64,000 bases of DNA, from assembly GCA_028714095.1 (NCBI GenBank), contig JAQTMY010000001.1:121787-185786 (forward strand). Reading direction: 5' to 3'. Under the pieces are notes generated by a model. The model searched no databases, was not told where the DNA came from, and was given only the letters and a program-made list of their open reading frames with translations. The position numbers were made by a program, and so were the translations under genes. The stretch's first letter is position 1, and each line of letters begins with the position of its first letter. This DNA is from Candidatus Nanoarchaeia archaeon. GTDB lineage: Archaea; Nanobdellota; Nanobdellia; SCGC-AAA011-G17; JACPNG01. Of this stretch, positions 59,369-64,000 are shown in pieces.

Positions 59369-60843
59369 ACTAATAAAACTCTTCTAGCAACTTTCTCATA
59401 ATGAGAGCCCTCTATAGCCAACTCAACTGCAATAGAAAAAGCCTTAGGCCTTCTAATTCCTGTTTTAATCAATAAGTTCCAGTAATAAAATCTAGCCTTA
59501 GAAAAAATTCCTATAAACCAGATGCTTTTCAAAAAAGACCTTACATCACAAAGTCTAACCTTGCTTTTAACCGTAGGTTTATAATTTTTTATAAATGTCC
59601 AGACTCTTTTGTAATAGTTTTTGTTGCTGTAGATTGTTTTTATGATTTGTTTATATCCATTAATCAATTTCTCTTTCCCCATCTTGGGAATAAAGTTTAA
59701 ACTGCCATCAGTATTTTCCCCAGTAGTCATTTTGGTTAATCTTCCTTCTTTCTTTAATCTGTGCCATAATCTTGTCTGCGGCATTGCAGTCAACAGTCCA
59801 ACCATTGCAGTAGCAACTCCTATCTGCTGAATAAATCTTATCTGAGAATCAAAAATACTCTCGTTATCGTTATCAAAACCAACAATAAACCCTCCCATGA
59901 CCTGCATCCCATTCCTCTGTATTTTCCTTACAGACTCCCCCAAGTCTTTATTCACATTCAACATTTTGTCGCATTCTCTTAAACTCTCCATGTTTGGAGT
60001 TTCAATCCCCAGAAAAACCTTGTTAAAATTAGCAAGGCTCATTAACCTCATCAATTCCTGATCATCAGCTAAATTAACACTTGCCTCAGTAAATAACTTA
60101 AACGGATAGTTGTGTTTTCTCTGCCATCTCCCAAGATAAGGCAGTAATTTTTTTACATTCTCTTTATTCCCAATAAAATTATCATCAACAACAAAGATAG
60201 AATCTCTCCATCCCAAATCATACAAAATCTGAAACTCATTGATGATCTGTTCTGGAGTTTTAGTTCTTGGGATTCTTCCATTCAGAATTATTATATCACA
60301 AAACTCGCAGTTATACGGACATCCTCTTGAATACTGGATAGGCATAGTTAGATAATCCTTAAAGTTAATCAAGTTCCATGAAGGTACTGGAGTTTTAGTT
60401 ATATCAGGTCTTTCTTCAGAGATATAAGTCTTCTTCAAGGTTCCATTCTCCAAATCTTTTAGAAATAAAGGCAAGGTAATCTCTGCCTCATTCAAAACAA
60501 AATAATCAACATCTTTAAAGATTTCAGGACTTGTTGTAAAGGCGGGGCCTCCAGCAACAATTTTCTTGTTAAATGACTTAACCCGGTTAATAACTTCCTT
60601 TGCACTTTTCTCCTGAACCATCATTGCACTGATAAAAACATAATCCGCCCATAAAATATCCTCGTCTTTCAAACTTCTTACATTTAAATCAATAACTCTT
60701 TTGTTCCATCTTTTAGGAAGTAAGGAAGCAACCGTTAATAGTCCCAAAGGAGGAAAAACCGCCTTTTTGGAAACAAACTTTAATGCATACCTAAAACTCC
60801 AGAATGTGTCTGGATACCAGGGATAAACCATAAGAATATTCAT
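59365..60843 (-). CDS. B12-binding radical SAM protein with DUF4070-like tail
   Basis: A 492-residue protein with an N-terminal cobalamin-binding-like Rossmann domain (about 1-135; PPLGLLTVASLLPKRW), a radical SAM barrel with CPYNCEFC (Cx3Cx2C, about residue 176) and a C-terminal part typical of the HpnP/HpnJ-like DUF4070 group (RLWHRLKKEGRLTKMTTGEN). Such enzymes methylate or rearrange carbon centres. The substrate is unknown. It converges on the coiled-coil gene. Confidence 0.85.
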   Translation of the reverse strand: MNILMVYPWYPDTFWSFRYALKFVSKKAVFPPLGLLTVASLLPKRWNKRVIDLNVRSLKDEDILWADYVFISAMMVQEKSAKEVINRVKSFNKKIVAGGPAFTTSPEIFKDVDYFVLNEAEITLPLFLKDLENGTLKKTYISEERPDITKTPVPSWNLINFKDYLTMPIQYSRGCPYNCEFCDIIILNGRIPRTKTPEQIINEFQILYDLGWRDSIFVVDDNFIGNKENVKKLLPYLGRWQRKHNYPFKLFTEASVNLADDQELMRLMSLANFNKVFLGIETPNMESLRECDKMLNVNKDLGESVRKIQRNGMQVMGGFIVGFDNDNESIFDSQIRFIQQIGVATAMVGLLTAMPQTRLWHRLKKEGRLTKMTTGENTDGSLNFIPKMGKEKLINGYKQIIKTIYSNKNYYKRVWTFIKNYKPTVKSKVRLCDVRSFLKSIWFIGIFSKARFYYWNLLIKTGIRRPKAFSIAVELAIEGSHYEKVARRVLLV

Positions 60844-60955
60844 TAATAAAAAAGAAATGTATTAATGGTATAAAAGCTTTCCCCTGAGACTTAATTTTGC
60901 AATTGTGGTTTTATATACTCAAAAACATTATAAATTGGGGGTTTTAGGAATATAG

Positions 60956-61438
60956 ATGCCACATTATCCTTTAGTAATCGTAGACCAGAAAGGGAGTATA
61001 AGCCTTTACAGATTTAGCTCTCAAGATATTAAGGAAAATCTAAAAAAAGAAGTTAATCTCGAGTTTCCTCATATACTAATGATAACGCCCCATTGTGATA
61101 ATTCAGCTGAAAAATTTATCTGTTTTTCCTACTCTAGCACCTTAGGAAATATTCTTACATTAAATCTTGGAAAGGATTGGTGTGATCAGGATGAAAAATT
61201 TTTCTATAGTTTTGGTAATGGGAACGGATTAAAAGAATATGTTTTAGATGAATTATTAAAGGAACATCCTCCTGAAGAAAGGATCCTAATCCATCATCTT
61301 CCAGATCCAGAAATAGTTTTAGATTATCATATAACACAAACAAAAAGGATTCCCTGCCTAAAAGGAGAAAATGATCTTCTAGACGAATTCTCAAAAGTCT
61401 ATGTTGATACCCTACTCTCAAAACTGCCAGAGATATAA
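60956..61438 (+). CDS. Hypothetical protein, 160 residues
   Basis: No family recognised. A soluble alpha/beta protein with several His and Cys (MITPHCDNSAEKFICFSYSS; ILIHHLPDPEIVLDYHIT). A TATA-like ATTATAAATT (about 60928-60937) lies about 25 bases before the ATG. It precedes the CorA gene by 36 bases on the same strand. Confidence 0.6.
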   Translation: MPHYPLVIVDQKGSISLYRFSSQDIKENLKKEVNLEFPHILMITPHCDNSAEKFICFSYSSTLGNILTLNLGKDWCDQDEKFFYSFGNGNGLKEYVLDELLKEHPPEERILIHHLPDPEIVLDYHITQTKRIPCLKGENDLLDEFSKVYVDTLLSKLPEI

Positions 61439-61474
61439 TTAAATTTAAATACTCTAACTTTCTCAAAACCAAAC

Positions 61475-62392
61475 ATGATAGAGATACTTGAAATATCAGA
61501 AAATGAACTAATAATTTTAAACAAAACAAAGAAAAACTGCTGGATAAACGTGTTTAGTCCCACTGAAGAGGAGATCCAGAAATTAAAGAAGATAATTGAT
61601 ATTCCAGAAGAACTATTAACTTCCTTGAAGGATATAGCAGAAATCCCTACAATAGAGGAATATCCAAAATTTACATTCATAATAATAAGAAGCCCCTATA
61701 ATAATCTAAGGGATGATTATGAGTATTACACAGTTCCAGTCGGAATATTCCTTACAGACAATTTGGTTTTAACCTTATATTATCACGAAAATGATGTTAT
61801 TCCAAAATTAAAAAAACAGAGATTCCCTTTCAGAAAAACCCAACTAATCTTCAGGTTGTTATTGACCTCTGCAAGATTATATCTTTCTTATCTTAATGAA
61901 ATAAATCAAAAAATCTATGCAATAGAGAAAGCCTTGGAGAAATCACAGAAAAATGAAGCCATTATGAGATTATTAGATATAGAAAAATCCCTTGTTTATT
62001 TTAGTACATCACTTAAATCAAACGAAATCCTTGTTGAAAGGATAGAAAAAGAAAAGATTTTAATTAAAACCTATGAGGATAAAAAAATGATAGAAAAAGT
62101 TATAGATGAAAACAAACAAGCTATCGAGATGACTAAAACCTATTCAAGCATCTTAGTTAATACATTAGATGCATTCGCTTCAGTTATATCAAATAATTTA
62201 AACATAGTGATGAAATTCCTTGCAGCAGTCACAATTATCATAGCAATTCCAACCTTAATTGCAAGCGTTTATGGGATGAATATAGGTTTGCCCTTCCAGG
62301 GTAGCCCACAGGCATTTTTGATTGTAATAATGATGTCTCTAGTTGGTGTCCTGGCAGCAATATTCATATTCTGGAAGAAGAAGTTCTTCTAA
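61475..62392 (+). CDS. corA: CorA-type magnesium transporter
   Basis: A 305-residue divalent-cation channel. The cytoplasmic domain is followed by a long stalk helix and two C-terminal membrane helices. The signature GMN motif is in YGMNIGLPFQ (about residues 267-276), between the helices, and the C-terminus FWKKKFF is basic as usual. It is close to the usual CorA size. TATA-like AATTTAAATA lies about 30 bases before the ATG. Confidence 0.92.
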   Translation: MIEILEISENELIILNKTKKNCWINVFSPTEEEIQKLKKIIDIPEELLTSLKDIAEIPTIEEYPKFTFIIIRSPYNNLRDDYEYYTVPVGIFLTDNLVLTLYYHENDVIPKLKKQRFPFRKTQLIFRLLLTSARLYLSYLNEINQKIYAIEKALEKSQKNEAIMRLLDIEKSLVYFSTSLKSNEILVERIEKEKILIKTYEDKKMIEKVIDENKQAIEMTKTYSSILVNTLDAFASVISNNLNIVMKFLAAVTIIIAIPTLIASVYGMNIGLPFQGSPQAFLIVIMMSLVGVLAAIFIFWKKKFF

Positions 62393-62433
62393 AGAACCGA
62401 AAACCTTAATATTTTATCCCATCTTTCCTTATT

Positions 62434-64000
62434 ATGCAAAACTACGACTTTTATCTATTAGACATAGACCATAAAACAACTGAAGATAATATTGATATTT
62501 TACTATTTGGAAAAATAAACAACAAATACGCCTGCTTGATAGATAATTTCGAAAATTATGTTTATGTAATCTCAAAAAAGAATATTAACTCTTTTCTTGA
62601 GAAACTAAAAAAAGAAAAACTAATAACAGATTTCAAAGAAGAAACCAAATTCTTCCTAAGACAAAAAGTAGACTCATTCAAGATCAACTTCATATCACAA
62701 AAGAATGTAGATGAGCTAAAAGACAGGCTAAGATCCTTTGACAAGGAGATAAGGATAGAAGAAAAAGACATCCCAGTAACAAAAAAATACCTTATTGACA
62801 AGAAAATAACTCCATTAAATACCCTAAGAATAGAGGCCACTCCAATAGATTATGAAGGAATCAATACAGATATAATCCTAAAATTAAATTCATTAAAACC
62901 AACAGAGGAATTTGTAGAGCCAAAGCTCCTTGCCTTCGATATAGAAACCTACACTAAAGGGACTGTTTATTCTAATCCTGAAAGAGATCCAATAATAAGC
63001 ATAGCATTTTATGGCAGAAACTTCAAGAAAATAATAACCTGGAAAAAGATAACAACAGATCTAGATGTGATTTTTGCCAAAGACGAAAGAGATTTTCTCA
63101 AAGAAATAGAAAAATTAATCCTTGATTACAAACCAGATTATTTGATAGGATATAACTCAGATAATTTTGACCTACCTTATATTAAGAAAAGAGCTGAAGT
63201 TCTTAATGTTAACTTAAACTTCCTTGAAAAAGGAATAAGATTAACAAGAACAAACAGGGGTTCATGTAAGTTGGCAGGAATCCAGCACATTGACATTTAC
63301 ATTTTCATAAGCAGATTAATGGCAGGAACATTAATGTTGGATTCATATACATTAAATGAAGTTTCAAAAAGTTTAATCGGAGAACAGAAAGACGAGATAG
63401 ATTTTAATAAAGTTCATTTGGTTTGGGATAAAAACTCAAAGGAGATAGAAACAATCCTAGAATATAACCTTCAGGATGCAAAACTAACCTATAAAGTAGC
63501 AGAAAAAATTATTCCAAATATCAATGCTCTTACTAAATTGGTAAATCAGCCTCCATACGATGTAATAAGAATGATGTATGGCTCAATGGTAGAACATCAT
63601 TTAATGAAAAAAACAAGGGACTTAAATGAGATAATTCCAAACAAACCCTCTAACGAAGATATTTCCGATAGGATGCAATCCAGTTATGAAGGTGCAATCG
63701 TAATTAAACCAGTTCCAGGTTTATATGAAAATATTCTAATAGCTGACTTCAAGGGATTTTATCCAAGCATTATAGTTACCTATAATACAGATATAACAAC
63801 TTTGACTAAAGACAAAAAAAATTCTTTTGAAAGTCCTGAAATTAATGGAAAGCATTATTACTTTAAAAAATCTCCAAAAGGTTTTATCCCGGAAGTCCTG
63901 GAAGAAATTGTTTATCTAAGAAACAAGACAAAGGAGATTATGAAAAAAGATAAAACAAATAATGCACTTAAAGGGGAATATTATGCTCTTAAGACTCTTG
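62434..64000 (+). CDS. polB: Family B DNA polymerase, 3' truncated
   Basis: Replicative DNA polymerase cut by the right edge. From ATG 62434, 522 codons are open. Exonuclease motifs FDIET (Exo I), YNSDNFDLPY (Exo II) and EYNLQDAKLTY (Exo III) are in order, then polymerase motif A DFKGFYPSIIVTYN near the edge. The N-terminal region (YDFYLLDIDHKTTEDN) fits archaeal PolB. It starts 42 bases after CorA. Confidence 0.93.
   Translation, partial: MQNYDFYLLDIDHKTTEDNIDILLFGKINNKYACLIDNFENYVYVISKKNINSFLEKLKKEKLITDFKEETKFFLRQKVDSFKINFISQKNVDELKDRLRSFDKEIRIEEKDIPVTKKYLIDKKITPLNTLRIEATPIDYEGINTDIILKLNSLKPTEEFVEPKLLAFDIETYTKGTVYSNPERDPIISIAFYGRNFKKIITWKKITTDLDVIFAKDERDFLKEIEKLILDYKPDYLIGYNSDNFDLPYIKKRAEVLNVNLNFLEKGIRLTRTNRGSCKLAGIQHIDIYIFISRLMAGTLMLDSYTLNEVSKSLIGEQKDEIDFNKVHLVWDKNSKEIETILEYNLQDAKLTYKVAEKIIPNINALTKLVNQPPYDVIRMMYGSMVEHHLMKKTRDLNEIIPNKPSNEDISDRMQSSYEGAIVIKPVPGLYENILIADFKGFYPSIIVTYNTDITTLTKDKKNSFESPEINGKHYYFKKSPKGFIPEVLEEIVYLRNKTKEIMKKDKTNNALKGEYYALKTL

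Noticed and set aside
1..64000. tRNA, rRNA or riboswitch genes
   Set aside because: Intergenic gaps were scanned by eye for T-arm (GGTTCRA) and conserved rRNA strings; nothing convincing was found. A covariance search would be decisive.

Overview
The window is an AT-rich archaeal chromosome segment that best fits a DPANN archaeon of the Woesearchaeota/Pacearchaeota/Nanoarchaeota side. The evidence is archaeal/eukaryotic-type ribosomal proteins (eS4, eL32, eL19, eL34, eL14), prefoldin alpha, FEN-1, family B DNA polymerase, leaderless genes with TATA boxes about 25 bases upstream, a single-chain primase joining PriS and PriL domains, and many large Asn/Thr/Ser-rich surface proteins. The spc-type operon has SecY and an EMC3/YidC-like gene but lacks the adk and cmk genes often found there in other archaea, which suits a reduced genome.

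Layout: 1-8026 is the ribosomal/secretion operon, ending with prefoldin alpha. 8023-11315 holds small membrane proteins, the fused primase and an ACT-like protein. 11312-17526 is a minus-strand MacB-type ABC exporter cluster with two membrane proteins sharing a DUF4129-like domain. 17613-20481 holds small membrane genes, a 7-TM protein paired with a winged helix, an EamA transporter and a HAD hydrolase. 20619-35426 is a surface locus: a ribbon-helix-helix protein behind a dyad operator, a nine-repeat fibre-like protein, a Cys-rich adhesin, a secreted protein that seems to start at AUU, two small pilin-like proteins, two paralogous ectodomain proteins and a cadherin/TSP1-like protein. 35431-37040 is a UPF0251 regulator unit with twin palindromic operators. 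37234-42857 couples a 1435-residue cadherin-like protein to a HerA-type ATPase.

43002-48672 is the most unusual part. Five gene units alternate in strand (+,-,+,-,+). Four are bounded by inverted repeats whose sequence is particular to that unit. Two kinds of structured non-coding linker lie between them: one type between convergent neighbours, the other between divergent neighbours. Within each type the stems change sequence on both sides while the loops stay conserved. I see no recombinase in the window. Cargo genes are two methyltransferases, a small kinase-like protein, a Cys-rich membrane protein and an operon containing a decarboxylase-fold protein without its PLP lysine.

48678-64000 holds a YgiQ radical SAM protein, a NUDIX hydrolase, two related TrmB-type regulators, decayed gene fragments, small overlooked genes, a Trm5-like methyltransferase with FEN-1, a LOG-like enzyme coupled to a RibA-RibD fusion, a B12/radical SAM protein, CorA and the start of a family B DNA polymerase. 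No rRNA, tRNA or CRISPR array was recognised. All functions are read from sequence motifs without database searches.
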